A stretch of 64,000 nucleotides of DNA from Erythrobacteraceae bacterium WH01K (GCA_027941995.1 CP115966.1:1240001-1304000), one strand, 5' to 3'. Counted from the stretch's first letter, positions 9,003 through 18,519 are shown. A program made the numbers and translations. The notes: generated from the letters alone by a model not told the origin.

Positions 9003-9668
9003 GGGGGCGAGGGCGTCCAGCACGCTTTCGAAGATGCCGCGGCCATCGGTCCGGCCGTGGGCATCCTCCACCGCGCGTTCGGGGTGGGGCATCATGCCCA
9101 GCACGTTGCCAGCCTCGTTCAGAACGCCGGCAATGCCGCGCTGTGAGCCGTTGACGTTGTCGGCATAGCGGAAGGCCACGCGGCCTTCGCCCTCCAGCCG
9201 GTCGAGCACGGCGTCATCGGCGAAATAATTGCCGTCATGATGCGCCACCGGGATGGTGATCGTCTGTCCGGCGTCGTAGCGCGCGGTGAACAGCGACTGC
9301 GCATTCTCCACCGTCAGCACGGCGTCGCGGCAAATGAAAGTCTGTTGCTTGTTGCGCATCAGGGCACCCGGCAACAGCCGCGACTCGGTCAGGACCTGGA
9401 ACCCGTTGCACACGCCCAGAACCGGCACACCGCGGCCTGCTGCCGCCACGATCTCGCGCATGATCGGGCTGTTCGCCGCCATGGCGCCGGAACGCAGGTA
9501 ATCGCCGTAGGAAAAACCGCCGGGCAGGGCGATGAAATCGAGGTCGGCAGGCAGTTCGCTGTCGCCGTGCCAGACACGCTGCGGCGTGGTTCCGGTGACC
9601 AGTTCGATGCCCACCGCCATGTCGCGGTCGCAATTGGAACCAGGGAAGGTAACGACAGCGCTCTTCAT
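8997..9668 (-). CDS. purQ: Phosphoribosylformylglycinamidine synthase subunit PurQ (glutaminase)
   Basis: A 223-residue class I glutamine amidotransferase that supplies ammonia to PurL for the fourth step of purine synthesis (FGAR to FGAM). It starts [16 protein letters not shown], as in the PurQ family. The nucleophile cysteine is in [11 protein letters not shown], and the His/Glu of the triad are in [11 protein letters not shown] near the C-terminus. It lies 4 bases after purS, whose product bridges PurQ and PurL in the multi-subunit enzyme. No purL is seen in the window: the next gene downstream is on the opposite strand, so the large subunit must be encoded elsewhere. A 13-bp tandem duplication overlaps its end. 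Confidence 0.96.
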   Translation of the reverse strand: MKSAVVTFPGSNCDRDMAVGIELVTGTTPQRVWHGDSELPADLDFIALPGGFSYGDYLRSGAMAANSPIMREIVAAAGRGVPVLGVCNGFQVLTESRLLPGALMRNKQQTFICRDAVLTVENAQSLFTARYDAGQTITIPVAHHDGNYFADDAVLDRLEGEGRVAFRYADNVNGSQRGIAGVLNEAGNVLGMMPHPERAVEDAHGRTDGRGIFESVLDALAPA

Positions 9669-9672
9669 CGGA

Positions 9673-9906
9673 TCAGCCCACCTTCTCGATGCGGTAATCC
9701 TCGATCACCGTATTGGCGAGAAGCTGCTCGCACATCTTTTCCAGCTGCTCGTCTCCGGTCCCGTCCGCTACGTCGAGTTCGATCGTGCGGCCGATGCGGA
9801 CATTGTCGACGCCGGAAAAGCCGAGACCTTCCAGCGCGTGATGCACGGCGCGCCCCTGCGGATCGAGGACACCGGGCTTCAGGCTGACATGGACGCGAAC
9901 TTTCAT
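9673..9906 (-). CDS. purS: Phosphoribosylformylglycinamidine synthase subunit PurS
   Basis: A 77-residue protein ([21 protein letters not shown]) that matches the full length of PurS. PurS dimers join PurQ to the small-type PurL in the FGAM synthase complex found in alphaproteobacteria and Gram-positives. Recognisable family features are [18 protein letters not shown] and the closing [10 protein letters not shown]. It sits 4 bases upstream of purQ, so the two are coupled. A 90-base gap separates it from the M16 peptidase gene upstream on the same strand. Confidence 0.95.
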   Translation of the reverse strand: MKVRVHVSLKPGVLDPQGRAVHHALEGLGFSGVDNVRIGRTIELDVADGTGDEQLEKMCEQLLANTVIEDYRIEKVG

Positions 9907-9996
9907 GGGGCTTCGATCCTGCTGTGACGGGTGCGATTCTGTATCGCCGCCCTATACCGTGATGCAGCCTGCACGCAATCGGCGCAGGCGTGCTTA

Positions 9997-12870
9997 TCAC
10001 TGTGATGCGTCTGCGACGCCTTCCGGCAGCACAGTGATGACGACCGCTTCCCCGGCGCCGAGATAACGCGCTGCCAGAGCCTGCACCGCCTGCGGGGTAA
10101 GGGCATTGTAGCGGCCCCGCGCGGCCAGGAAACGGGTGATCCTGTCCGGCTCGCTCTGGGCCCGGGCGACATAGCTCATCCAGCCGGAATTGCTTTTCAG
10201 GGCATTGTCGAAATTTTCCAGGATGGGCTGGCGCGCCCGCTGGAGCAGATCGTCCGAAACAGGCTCCGTTCGCAGGCGTTCGACCGTTGCCTCGATCGCG
10301 GCGCGGGCCGCGTCCAGCCGCTCTACATCGATGCCTGCGGCGACCGTGAACGTGCCGTAACCGTCGTAATAGCGCGCGGGATTGCTGGTGACGCGCGGAG
10401 AATAGGCATCGCCGAGACGCTCTCGCAGCTCTTCCGTGATTTCGAGGTCGAGTACCGCGCGCAGCAGTGCCAGCCCGACAGTGGTATCGGGATCGGAGGC
10501 ATCGGTGGTGGGCCATGTGAAGGAAATGAGCCCCTGATCCGCCTCTCCGGTATGGGTCAGTACGCGGTCGCTGCGATCGGAGGTGAAGCTGCGCTCCCGC
10601 GCTCCGGGAGGCGTAGTGAAATCGGCCTCTCGTACGGGCAGGGCGCCCAGCGTCTGCGCGACCAGGCGGATGGCCGCGTCTTCGTCCACATCGCCCACCA
10701 GTGCGATTTCCAGTGCGCCGCGGGCAAGCCGGTCACCGATGGCCGCCTGCAGCCCTTCCAGTTCCAGCGCGCGATAGGTCGCCTCGTCCTTCAGGGTGAA
10801 GCGGGGATCGTCGTCCGACAGGATGCGACCTTCCTCGGCTTGCAGGGCGCTTTGCGGCGTGGCCCTTAGCCGTGCGAAGTAATCCTGCAGCGAATTGCGA
10901 TACCGGACCAGGGCTTCCGTGCGGTAGCCGGGATCGGTGAGATAGGCCGCGATCAGTTGCAGCTGGACCTCCAGGTCGCGCGGCGTCGTCGTGACCTGCC
11001 CGTTGAAGCTGTCCGGCGCGGCGCCGAAACGGAAGGCTGCATTGCGACCGGCAAGGACCGTAGCCAGTTCGTCGGCCGACAATTTGCCCAGCCCGGCGCT
11101 CGGGAGCAGGGCAGCAAGTGCGATGGCGCTAGGGTCCTCGCGCGTCTCCAGCCAGTCCCCGCCGTCCAGCGTATAGCGCACGCGGACCCGGTCATCTTCC
11201 AGCGTAGTCCGCTTCAGGTTCAGGCGGACGCCGTTGTCGAACACGATCCGCCGGATGCCCAGTTCTTCGCCCAACGTGTCAGACACGACGGTGCCCGGCT
11301 CCCCGAAATCGGTGTAGGGGAAGGCATCGAATGCACTGCTGGCGGGCGGGTCCACGGGCATGGCCAAAGCGGTGTTCCAGACCTCGCGCAAAGCCGGTTC
11401 ACCGCCTTCCGGCACGCTCCTGCCCTGATACCTGATCAGCGGTTCGTTCAGGGTGATGACATCATCGCGCAGGGCCTGGATGACCGCTTCGGGCGACAGG
11501 TCCGCCACGGCCTGTTCGAACAGGGCGAGCTGCGTTTCGGGTGAAACGGGCACGAATTCGTCGCGGGCGAGGGCGACGGCCGCGTTCACATAGGCGACGT
11601 GGTTGCGCGTCGCAGCGCCGGCGACGTCGTTTTCGAGCGCGGTCCGGCGGCGCGCGACCTGCTCCGCGATTTCCGCATCCGTCACGCCGTGCTGCATGAT
11701 CCGCACATATTCCAGCGCCGCAGCCGTCATGCCGCGCTGCCAGTCCCCTTCGAGAGCGGCGACGGTGAGCGAGGTCTGGCGACCGGCTTCGAAGATGTCG
11801 GACGTGCGGAACGATGCGCCGCGGAAGGGCGGCTCTTCCGACAGGGTCAGGCGGCGAAGGCGGCGGTTGACGATCGCATAGCCGACGGACCGGATGACCG
11901 CCTCGCGCCGGTTTTCCGCCGTATCCGGCCGGTCGATCCATGGACCCAGACGCGCCACCGCGATCTGCGCGTCGAGCGCGGGATCGGTGTAGATATCGCT
12001 CGCGCCTTTGTATTCCGGTTGGACCGGACCGGCAGAGGATTGCGGTATGTCCGGTGCGGCCTGCCAGTCGGCAAACCCTGCACGGATCTTCTGCTCGACC
12101 ACACCAGCGTCGAAATCGCCCACCACGACCAGCGTCGTATTGGCGGGGATGTAGGTTCGCTGCCAGAACGCCTTCAGGTCGGCCGCCGTCGCGGTGTCGA
12201 CATCTTCCCGGTCGACAAGCGGGTAGCGGTTCGACAGCATCGAGCCGGGGACGAAGAAATCGATCTGGTCGGCGGCGGCGATGGCGGCGTAATTCGTCCG
12301 GTCGCGGCGTTCCGCGATCAGGACCCCGCGTTCGCGTTCAACCGCGCCTTCGTCGAACAGCAGTTCGCTCGCCGTTTCGCGCATCAGGAAAAACGCGGTG
12401 TCGAGCAGTTCCTCGTCCGCGCGCGGCAGGTCGAGCATGTACTGGGTGAAATGAAACGCGGTCGCGGCATTGGTGTCTGCACCGAAGGCCAGGCCGAGGC
12501 GTTCCAGCAGCTTTACCATTTCCCCTTCGGGAACATTGGTGCTGCCGTTGAAGGCCATGTGCTCGACATAATGGGCGAGCCCGCGTTCGTTATCTCGCTC
12601 GTCCAGCCGGCCCGCCTCGATCTCCATGCGGACCAGCGCCGTGCCTTCCGGCGTTGCGTTGCTGCGGATGACGTAGCGCATCCCGTTGGCCAGCTGTCCG
12701 AAGACATAGCCGTCTTCCGGCTCCAGGTCGCTGTCCGCAAAAGCCCAGCGCGGCATCGGCTTGGTCGCTTCGGACGGCGCCTGCGCCGCAAGAGGCGCGG
12801 CAAGAGGAATGGCAAGGAGGGATAGACCGGCAAACGCGCCGAGAATGGGAAATCGCATGAGCGCATCCAT
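9997..12870 (-). CDS. M16-family zinc metallopeptidase (insulinase-like), secreted
   Basis: About 957 residues with a signal peptide (hydrophobic segment LGAFAGLSLLAIPLAAPLAA, cleavage after AQA), so it should act in the periplasm. The inverted zinc motif HYVEH is at about residues 100-104, with Glu103 as base, and a third ligand Glu in the ERERGVLIAERRDR region. A second, non-catalytic M16 half follows, as in two-domain pitrilysin-type proteins. I chose ATG 12870; ATG 12858 and the frame start at 12894 are alternatives. It sits between purC and purS in the same direction, an unrelated gene inside a purine run. Substrate unknown; peptide degradation is the likely role. Confidence 0.9.
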   Translation of the reverse strand: MDALMRFPILGAFAGLSLLAIPLAAPLAAQAPSEATKPMPRWAFADSDLEPEDGYVFGQLANGMRYVIRSNATPEGTALVRMEIEAGRLDERDNERGLAHYVEHMAFNGSTNVPEGEMVKLLERLGLAFGADTNAATAFHFTQYMLDLPRADEELLDTAFFLMRETASELLFDEGAVERERGVLIAERRDRTNYAAIAAADQIDFFVPGSMLSNRYPLVDREDVDTATAADLKAFWQRTYIPANTTLVVVGDFDAGVVEQKIRAGFADWQAAPDIPQSSAGPVQPEYKGASDIYTDPALDAQIAVARLGPWIDRPDTAENRREAVIRSVGYAIVNRRLRRLTLSEEPPFRGASFRTSDIFEAGRQTSLTVAALEGDWQRGMTAAALEYVRIMQHGVTDAEIAEQVARRRTALENDVAGAATRNHVAYVNAAVALARDEFVPVSPETQLALFEQAVADLSPEAVIQALRDDVITLNEPLIRYQGRSVPEGGEPALREVWNTALAMPVDPPASSAFDAFPYTDFGEPGTVVSDTLGEELGIRRIVFDNGVRLNLKRTTLEDDRVRVRYTLDGGDWLETREDPSAIALAALLPSAGLGKLSADELATVLAGRNAAFRFGAAPDSFNGQVTTTPRDLEVQLQLIAAYLTDPGYRTEALVRYRNSLQDYFARLRATPQSALQAEEGRILSDDDPRFTLKDEATYRALELEGLQAAIGDRLARGALEIALVGDVDEDAAIRLVAQTLGALPVREADFTTPPGARERSFTSDRSDRVLTHTGEADQGLISFTWPTTDASDPDTTVGLALLRAVLDLEITEELRERLGDAYSPRVTSNPARYYDGYGTFTVAAGIDVERLDAARAAIEATVERLRTEPVSDDLLQRARQPILENFDNALKSNSGWMSYVARAQSEPDRITRFLAARGRYNALTPQAVQALAARYLGAGEAVVITVLPEGVADASQ

Positions 12871-12903
12871 GCCCGTCCGTCGGTGGACCGGCAATGAATA
12901 TCG

Positions 12904-13710
12904 CTATTTCTTGGGCTTGGCAGGCGAGCCGCGCATCCGGCCGCGATGGGCTTCCATGTCGAAGACCTCGCCCGGGCCGTCATTCTCGCCGTTCAGGAGG
13001 CCGAGACGGCGGGCGACTTCCTGGTAGGCCTCTTCCTCTCCGCCCAGATCGCGGCGGAAGCGGTCCTTGTCCAGCTTCTCGCCCGTCTTCATGTCCCACA
13101 GGCGGCAACCGTCGGGGCTGATCTCGTCGGCCAGGATCACGCGGCTGTAATCGCCATCGAAGATGCGGCCGAATTCCAGCTTGAAATCGACGAGGCGGAT
13201 GTCGATCCCGGCGAACATGCCGGCCATGAAGTCATTGATGCGGATCGCCATGCTGGCAATGTCCTGCATTTCCTCCGGGCTGGCCCAGTTGAAACAGGCA
13301 ATGTGCTCTTCCGATACCAGCGGATCGCCCAGCGCATCGTCCTTGTAGTAATATTCGATCAGCGTGTGGGGCAGCGGATCGCCTTCGGTCAGGCCCAGCC
13401 GCTTGCAGATCGATCCGGCTGCCACGTTACGCAGGACGACCTCGATCGGGATGATCTCGACCTGCCGCACCAATTGCTCGCGCATGTTCAGGCGGCGGAT
13501 GAAGTGCGTGGGGATGCCGATATGGCCAAGGCGGGTGAAGACGTGTTCGCTGATGCGATTGTTGATCACGCCCTTGCCGTTGATCGTGCCCTTCTTCTCC
13601 GCGTTGAAGGCGGTGGCGTCATCCTTGAAATACTGAATGATCGTGCCGGGTTCCGGACCTTCGTAAAGGACCTTGGCCTTGCCTTCGTAGATCTTGCGGC
13701 GGCGGGTCAT
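12904..13710 (-). CDS. purC: Phosphoribosylaminoimidazole-succinocarboxamide synthase (SAICAR synthase)
   Basis: A 268-residue ATP-dependent ligase that joins CAIR and aspartate in purine synthesis. It opens with [18 protein letters not shown], the family's N-terminal strand. Further motifs are [24 protein letters not shown] (signature 1) and LVDFKLEFG (signature 2), then [12 protein letters not shown]. Length is slightly above the usual 237-255 because of a basic C-terminal tail ending PAKPKK. The ATG at 13710 is preferred to the upstream GTG at 13716. It lies 28 bases downstream of tRNA-Phe on the same strand and 33 bases before the M16 gene. Confidence 0.96.
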   Translation of the reverse strand: MTRRRKIYEGKAKVLYEGPEPGTIIQYFKDDATAFNAEKKGTINGKGVINNRISEHVFTRLGHIGIPTHFIRRLNMREQLVRQVEIIPIEVVLRNVAAGSICKRLGLTEGDPLPHTLIEYYYKDDALGDPLVSEEHIACFNWASPEEMQDIASMAIRINDFMAGMFAGIDIRLVDFKLEFGRIFDGDYSRVILADEISPDGCRLWDMKTGEKLDKDRFRRDLGGEEEAYQEVARRLGLLNGENDGPGEVFDMEAHRGRMRGSPAKPKK

Positions 13711-13738
13711 GGGCACACCCTCGAATAAGGGGGAGAAG

Positions 13739-13813
13739 TGGTGCCCAGGGGCGGAGTCGAACCACCGACACGGCGATTTTCAATCGCCTGCTCTACCACT
13801 GAGCTACCCGGGC
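13739..13813 (-). tRNA. tRNA-Phe (anticodon GAA)
   Basis: The minus strand folds into a full cloverleaf: acceptor stem GCCCGGG pairs with CCTGGGC (one G-T pair), D arm GCTC...GAGC, anticodon stem GGCGA/TCGCC around a TTGAAAA loop (anticodon GAA, + strand 13779-13781), and T arm GGTGG-TTCGACT-CCGCC. The 3' CCA is encoded in the DNA. Length is 75 bases. It follows yacG and precedes purC on the same strand. Confidence 0.97.
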
Positions 13814-13902
13814 CTTCGCGTCGTGCCGGTTCCCTGTCGGGAAGCCCGGCGAGCGAGTGAAGCGCGCCTATGGCGAAGGGGCGTTGTCTTTGCAAGGGGG
13901 TT

Positions 13903-14085
13903 TCACTCGTCCTGCTCGCGAAATTCGGCAGCGATCTCGTCCGGCAGGGCGGGACGGCCGGGTACGGCGTACCCGTCGCCGAACCACTGGGCCAGGTCTC
14001 GGTCGCGGCACCGCTGGGAACAGAAGGGTGCATGCTTTTCGTCCCGCGGCTTCTTGCAGATCGGGCAGGGGCGCTTTTTCGTCAT
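13903..14085 (-). CDS. yacG: DNA gyrase inhibitor YacG (zinc-binding)
   Basis: A 60-residue protein, MTKKRPCPICKKPRDEKHAP..., with four cysteines in the pattern CPIC ... FCSQRC that bind one zinc ion. In E. coli YacG binds GyrB and blocks DNA binding by gyrase. The segment RDLAQWFGDGYAVPG is the conserved part that follows the zinc finger. I chose ATG 14085, which overlaps the upstream RNase gene by 4 bases (ATGA); longer in-frame extensions run into that gene. It ends about 90 bases before tRNA-Phe. Confidence 0.93.
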   Translation of the reverse strand: MTKKRPCPICKKPRDEKHAPFCSQRCRDRDLAQWFGDGYAVPGRPALPDEIAAEFREQDE

Positions 14086-15044
14086 CGGGAAACCAGTTGG
14101 GATTGCCCCGCTTCCAGTGCAAGGGCGGGATTGCTCTCGACCCTGACCGCCCGCCCGGTACGGCGGCGCAGGGCATCGAGCCATGGCTCTTCCAGCTTCG
14201 CGGCAATGGCGGGATGGCAGGTCATCAGCAGTTCGCCCGCGCCTTCCAGCAGTTCCGCATTTCGCAGCAGCAGGCGGGCCGCGGCAGCGCGGCGAGCATT
14301 GTGGATGCGCTGGAGAATCGAGGGCCGCTCCAGCCGGGCGACGATCTGGACGAACCCGAAACCGTTCATCGCCGTACGCTCGTGCGGCCAGTCTTCCAGC
14401 CGGGCTGCCAGCGCGCCGTCGGCCGCCTTGCGGTCCGCCTTGGCCTGCAGCGTGGGAAAATCGATCCCGATATTGCCGCCCATGTCGAATCGGCGAAGCG
14501 CGCCCGCAATCGCCGGCACGGCCGCCTGCGACAGGGCGAGCGGCGAGCCGGGGCCGTCGATATCGACCAGCGTCATCGCGGCGGTGTCGAAGAAGGCAAG
14601 TTCACCGCCATCGAACGGCACGCTGCCGGACCATGCCTCCAGCCACACGTCTTCCCACGCGCCTGAGGGAAAGCGCTGGACGATCCGGGCTTCGGGAAGG
14701 CTTTGGGCGAGGGTCGGGGCAGGGCGAATGTCTTCGTCTGTCGGAACGGCGCGGGCCATTTTCCTGCGGTCCCTCTCGGCCAGTGCAGGCCGGGTGACGC
14801 GGTACCTTGAGGTTGCGCCTTCGCTGGCGGAAGGGGGCAGGCGGTCAGCCAGTGCCTCCTGCCCGGAAGCAAAGCGTATCGTGCCCCGCCGCGATCCGGC
14901 CGTGCGGTGGACCAGCACGGCATCGGCGATCTCGCCTGCCAGAAGCGTGCCGGGCCATTCCATCCGGGCGGCAATGACCTGGCCGCCGTCCAGCAGGATC
15001 GCCCGCGTTTCCGCGATGCCCTGCTCGATCAGCCAGTCAGCCAA
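14082..15044 (-). CDS. Ribonuclease E/G-family protein
   Basis: A 320-residue protein similar to the RNase E/G catalytic fold but short: full RNase G is about 490 residues and RNase E much longer. The C-terminal half contains GGNIGIDFPTLQAKADRK, close to the family's GG...IDFxxM segment that holds the DNase I-like active site, and GFGFVQIVARLERPSI, close to the linker region. The N-terminal S1 region is degenerate. It overlaps maf by 8 bases upstream and yacG by 4 bases downstream. The infA-maf-RNase-yacG order is conserved in alphaproteobacteria. It is probably a reduced homologue, not the main RNase E. Confidence 0.85.
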   Translation of the reverse strand: MADWLIEQGIAETRAILLDGGQVIAARMEWPGTLLAGEIADAVLVHRTAGSRRGTIRFASGQEALADRLPPSASEGATSRYRVTRPALAERDRRKMARAVPTDEDIRPAPTLAQSLPEARIVQRFPSGAWEDVWLEAWSGSVPFDGGELAFFDTAAMTLVDIDGPGSPLALSQAAVPAIAGALRRFDMGGNIGIDFPTLQAKADRKAADGALAARLEDWPHERTAMNGFGFVQIVARLERPSILQRIHNARRAAAARLLLRNAELLEGAGELLMTCHPAIAAKLEEPWLDALRRRTGRAVRVESNPALALEAGQSQLVSR

Positions 15045-15615
15045 GTTTGAATCCCGCCGCCTTCAGCAAGGCGCGCGTTTCGAACAGCGGGAGGCCCACG
15101 ACGCCCGAATGGCTGCCCTGTATCCAGGAAATAAGCCCCTCGGCAGCACCCTGAATGGCGTAGCCGCCGGCCTTGCCGTCCCATTCCCCGCTCTCGAGAT
15201 AGGCGGCGATTTCGTCTGCGGAGAGGCGCTTGAACTTGACCTGCGTGACGCTCAGCTTTTCGCGCAGCGCGCCGCCGGGTGCGGCAAGGGCGATGGCGGA
15301 AAGGACCGTGTGCCGCCTGCCCGACAGCAGTTCGAGGCAGCGGCGCGCGGTATCCTCGTCCTCCGCCTTGGGCAGGATGCGGCGACCGGCGGCCACCACG
15401 GTGTCGCCCGCCAGCACGAAGCCTTCGTCCGTGGCGGCAGCCAGCGCCTTTTCCCGGGCCATGCGCACGGCATAATCGCGTGGCGATTCGCCATCATGCG
15501 GCGTCTCGTCGATGTCGGCAGGGGCGATCGCATCCGGCGTGACGTCCAGCCGCGCGAGCAGTTCGCGCCGCCTGGGGCTGGCGGAGGCAAGGATCAGGCG
15601 GGGAGGAGAGCCCAT
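15037..15615 (-). CDS. maf: Maf-family nucleoside triphosphate pyrophosphatase
   Basis: This 192-residue enzyme removes pyrophosphate from non-canonical or surplus nucleoside triphosphates. It begins LILASASPRRRELLARL, the near-invariant SxSPRR motif of Maf proteins. It also has the central VLAGDTVVAAGRRILPKAED region and the YAIQGAAEGLISWIQGSHSGVVGLPL segment near the C-terminus. Maf members hydrolyse dTTP/UTP or modified pyrimidine nucleotides, and subfamily choice cannot be settled by eye. It lies 43 bases after infA and overlaps the RNase gene by 8 bases. Confidence 0.94.
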   Translation of the reverse strand: MGSPPRLILASASPRRRELLARLDVTPDAIAPADIDETPHDGESPRDYAVRMAREKALAAATDEGFVLAGDTVVAAGRRILPKAEDEDTARRCLELLSGRRHTVLSAIALAAPGGALREKLSVTQVKFKRLSADEIAAYLESGEWDGKAGGYAIQGAAEGLISWIQGSHSGVVGLPLFETRALLKAAGFKLG

Positions 15616-15658
15616 TACGGGGCCTCGTCAGTAGTTACAGGGAAGGGGGGCGGAAACC

Positions 15659-15931
15659 TTACGCGCCCGGTCCCGGGCCCTGGCTCGCATTCTGTCCCGG
15701 ACCGCCGCGACCCGGCATGAAGCGGTAGGTGATGCGCCCCTTGGTCAGGTCGTAGGGCGTCAGTTCGACAAGCACTTCATCGCCGACGAGCACGCGGATG
15801 CGGTTCTTGCGCATCTTGCCGGCGGTATGACCGATGATCTTGTGACCGTTTTCGAGCTCGACCCGGAACATCGCATTGGGCAGCAGTTCCACCACCTTGC
15901 CACGCATTTCGAGGAGTTCTTCTTTGGCCAT
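15659..15931 (-). CDS. infA: Translation initiation factor IF-1
   Basis: A 90-residue OB-fold protein, [20 protein letters not shown], matching IF-1 to about residue 72 ([15 protein letters not shown]). It binds the ribosomal A site during initiation with IF-2 and IF-3. The extra C-terminal stretch, [18 protein letters not shown], is a glycine/proline-rich extension longer than the 72-residue E. coli protein; short extensions of this sort occur in related bacteria. It is the first gene of the infA-maf-RNase-yacG run. Confidence 0.97.
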   Translation of the reverse strand: MAKEELLEMRGKVVELLPNAMFRVELENGHKIIGHTAGKMRKNRIRVLVGDEVLVELTPYDLTKGRITYRFMPGRGGPGQNASQGPGPGA

Positions 15932-16084
15932 GTACTTTCGTCAATCCTGATACTTGGTCGCCATCAACGGCAACGGGAAGCGCGCCCATAGCGGCAGGGC
16001 GGGCAAAAGGGAAGGCGAAAGGACCGCCTGTCCGCGATGGAGATAGGCCGCGGACGCCCGATTTCAACGGTTTGGCGCAGCGCC

Positions 16085-16888
16085 CTAGTGCAGGGAACCT
16101 CGCGGGAAGGCGAGGCAGGCGAGGCCGCGCGGGGCGAAGGGCTTCCAATCCCCCTCTGCCTGGGCCAGCCGGTCGGCAATGGCGTAGACGGCGCTGGGAT
16201 TGACGCCGAGGCCGCAATGGCTGGCGACGACCTCGATATTCTCGTTCTGGAAACCGGCTTCCTGCACCGACCCGCGCCAGTGCACGACACCGTCCGTCCG
16301 GGTGAGGATGGAGGTCGTGGGAACCGGCGGCGCTTCTGCCAGGCGCGCGAAATTGCCTTCCTGCATCGGTTCCGGCTCCGCACCGTTAAGGTATTCGAAC
16401 AGGCGGCGCGCATTGGTATGCCCGCGATCGTCGGAAATCGGGCTGCCGAGCGAGATGACCTGACGAACCATGTCGGGCGCCAGCTTCGCCAGTTCACGGG
16501 CGAACACGCCGCCAAGGCTCCAGCCGATGATCGAAACCGGGCGGCCAGTGTCTTCGTGGATTTCGGTCAGACAGGCCATCATCGCCTCTACGCGGGCATT
16601 GTCGACCCGGACATTGCGCCCGAGATTCCAGCCGCGCGCATCATAGCCCAGATCGCCCAGCAGGGAACGGAGCGGCCGGGTCGAGGCATCGCCGGCCATG
16701 AAACCCGGCAGCACCAGCACGCCGTGCCCGTCGCCCTTCGGAAGGGCCCGCATGAGCGGGAGCAGCGCATAGAAGCTGGCAAGCTCGCTCATGGCGCGGG
16801 CAGGCTCGGCGAGAGCGAGGAGGGGGGAAGGCGGACGGGCCGCTTTCGCGCTGCGGCGCGGTGCTGCGCCTGCTGTGGTGGCGTTCAT
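16085..16888 (-). CDS. Alpha/beta hydrolase (lipase-like) coupled to a wax-ester synthase
   Basis: A 267-residue alpha/beta-hydrolase fold protein. The nucleophile elbow is IIGWSLGGVFARELAK, and the oxyanion strand VLVLPGFMAGDASTRPL lies near residue 60. A later VASHCGLGVNPSA is a good candidate for the catalytic histidine. It starts inside the last codons of the acyltransferase gene (4-base overlap), so the two are translated together. A role in lipid ester turnover, opposite or accessory to the synthase, is an inference from this coupling. The substrate is not shown by the sequence. Confidence 0.82.
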   Translation of the reverse strand: MNATTAGAAPRRSAKAARPPSPLLALAEPARAMSELASFYALLPLMRALPKGDGHGVLVLPGFMAGDASTRPLRSLLGDLGYDARGWNLGRNVRVDNARVEAMMACLTEIHEDTGRPVSIIGWSLGGVFARELAKLAPDMVRQVISLGSPISDDRGHTNARRLFEYLNGAEPEPMQEGNFARLAEAPPVPTTSILTRTDGVVHWRGSVQEAGFQNENIEVVASHCGLGVNPSAVYAIADRLAQAEGDWKPFAPRGLACLAFPRGSLH

Positions 16889-18519
16889 GATGTGCTGCGT
16901 CCCTTCTTGCTCTGGGTGCCGGTCGTTTTTCGGGTGGTGTTTTTCCCGGCGGTGCGCTTCGTTTTGCCCGGTACGGCTGTCTTGCGAGCCGGGCGCTTCT
17001 TCTCCCCGGCAGACTTCTCATTGGCGGCGTGGCCGCTCGCAGGGCCGGTAGAGGCGCCTCGCGCGGCGTCCCGCAATTCGTGGAAACTTTCCTCGATGCA
17101 GGCGATGTAAAAGTCCGGATCGGACAAGAGTTCCCGGCACGCGGTAAAACAGATCGTCGCCTCGTCGACATAGGACTGCACCGTATGGGCCACGCCCATG
17201 CCGTCCGTCAGGCAGATGAGGCCCATCTGGCTCTCCAGCCGCGCACCGCACGAATAGATCGGCACGGGCGGGCCCGGGACATTGGTGACGACGGTGGAGA
17301 AAGGCTGCTTTACCCGTTCGGACAGGCCAAGCTGCGTATAGAGCCGCGCGCCCAGCGACATGTAGAGCGCGGGGCTGACCTTGCTCACCTCGGTCATGTT
17401 GCGTGCGCCCAGGGCATCGGTCATCGCTTTCGAATTGACCGTGTGTTCGTGGACATATTCCAGCCGGCGGACCGGTTCGGAGATATGCGTGCCGAGCGGC
17501 GCGATCATCGCTGCGACCTGGTTGCCCATGTCCCCTTTCTCGTCCTTCTCGCGCACGGATATCGGCGCCATCGCCGTCATCGTCCGCTTCGGCAGGTCGT
17601 CCTTCGCCGTCAGGTATTTGTGCAGCCCGCCGCCGATGATGGCGAGGAAGACGTCATTGACCTTGCAACCGGGCGACAGCGCGCGGATCGCCTTGATATC
17701 GGCGAGCGGGACGCTGACGCCCTGGACCACCCTGTGCGGGGAAATCTTGCGGTTGAACCGGGTGCGCGGGGCAACGAGGTCGGTCGTGACCCTGAAATCC
17801 TTTGCCGCCAGCCCCTTGATCGCCTTGGCGAAGCCAGGCGCGGCTCGGGCGGCAACGTCGATCTGCTTCATCGGATTGGTCAGCGCGTTGAAATAGCTCT
17901 TGCCCAGCAATTCGGCGGCATTCGGTATTTTTTCCGGCTCCCACGTATCGGGCTCGCTCGGCGGCGGGGCAGTCGGGTCCAGCGTGTGCATCGCTTCCAG
18001 CAGGTCGACACCGCTCATCCCGTCGATCGCCGCGTGGTGCACTTTCGTAACCATGGCGTAGCTGCCTTTCGGCACGCCTTCCACGTTCTCCAGCCCTTCG
18101 ACGACCGTGAACTCCCATGGCGGCCGGGTGAGGTCGAGCGGGCGGGCGAAGATCCGCGCCGCCTGGATGCACAATTGCCGCCAGTCGCCCGGTTTCGGCA
18201 GGGCAAGGTGGCGCACGTGGTATTCGAGATCGAAATCGGGATCTTCGACCCAGTACGGGTAGTCGAGATCGAAGGGCACGCGCACCAGCCGCTGGCGAAT
18301 GGTGCGGGACAGCTGCATGCGGCTTTCGAAGAAGGCGAGGATATCCTTGAACCGGACGAAGCCGCCCGGCGCCGTTTCCGGATTGTAGATGAGTATCGAG
18401 CCGATATGCATCGGTGAATTGCGCGTTTCCAGCGCGACGAAGCTGGCATCCATGCCTTGTAGCTGGCGCAACGATCTCTCCCTCACGGAACCGGCCCGCC
18501 CCGGTTTGTCCGGAGTCAT
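16885..18519 (-). CDS. Wax ester synthase / diacylglycerol acyltransferase (WS/DGAT family)
   Basis: A 544-residue acyl-CoA-dependent acyltransferase that makes wax esters or triacylglycerol. The catalytic HHxxxDG motif is HHAAIDG at 161-167. Other family features are the N-terminal MDASFVALE...PMHIGS start and the NVPGPPVPIYSCGA segment in the C-terminal domain. After about residue 490 the protein carries a lysine/arginine/threonine-rich tail of about 45 residues (SAGEKKRPARKTAVPGK...) not usual in the family, which resembles the tails that bind DNA or polyanionic granule surfaces. Start ATG 18519 gives a full N-terminus. It is divergent from the outer-membrane receptor gene. Confidence 0.9.
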   Translation of the reverse strand: MTPDKPGRAGSVRERSLRQLQGMDASFVALETRNSPMHIGSILIYNPETAPGGFVRFKDILAFFESRMQLSRTIRQRLVRVPFDLDYPYWVEDPDFDLEYHVRHLALPKPGDWRQLCIQAARIFARPLDLTRPPWEFTVVEGLENVEGVPKGSYAMVTKVHHAAIDGMSGVDLLEAMHTLDPTAPPPSEPDTWEPEKIPNAAELLGKSYFNALTNPMKQIDVAARAAPGFAKAIKGLAAKDFRVTTDLVAPRTRFNRKISPHRVVQGVSVPLADIKAIRALSPGCKVNDVFLAIIGGGLHKYLTAKDDLPKRTMTAMAPISVREKDEKGDMGNQVAAMIAPLGTHISEPVRRLEYVHEHTVNSKAMTDALGARNMTEVSKVSPALYMSLGARLYTQLGLSERVKQPFSTVVTNVPGPPVPIYSCGARLESQMGLICLTDGMGVAHTVQSYVDEATICFTACRELLSDPDFYIACIEESFHELRDAARGASTGPASGHAANEKSAGEKKRPARKTAVPGKTKRTAGKNTTRKTTGTQSKKGRSTS

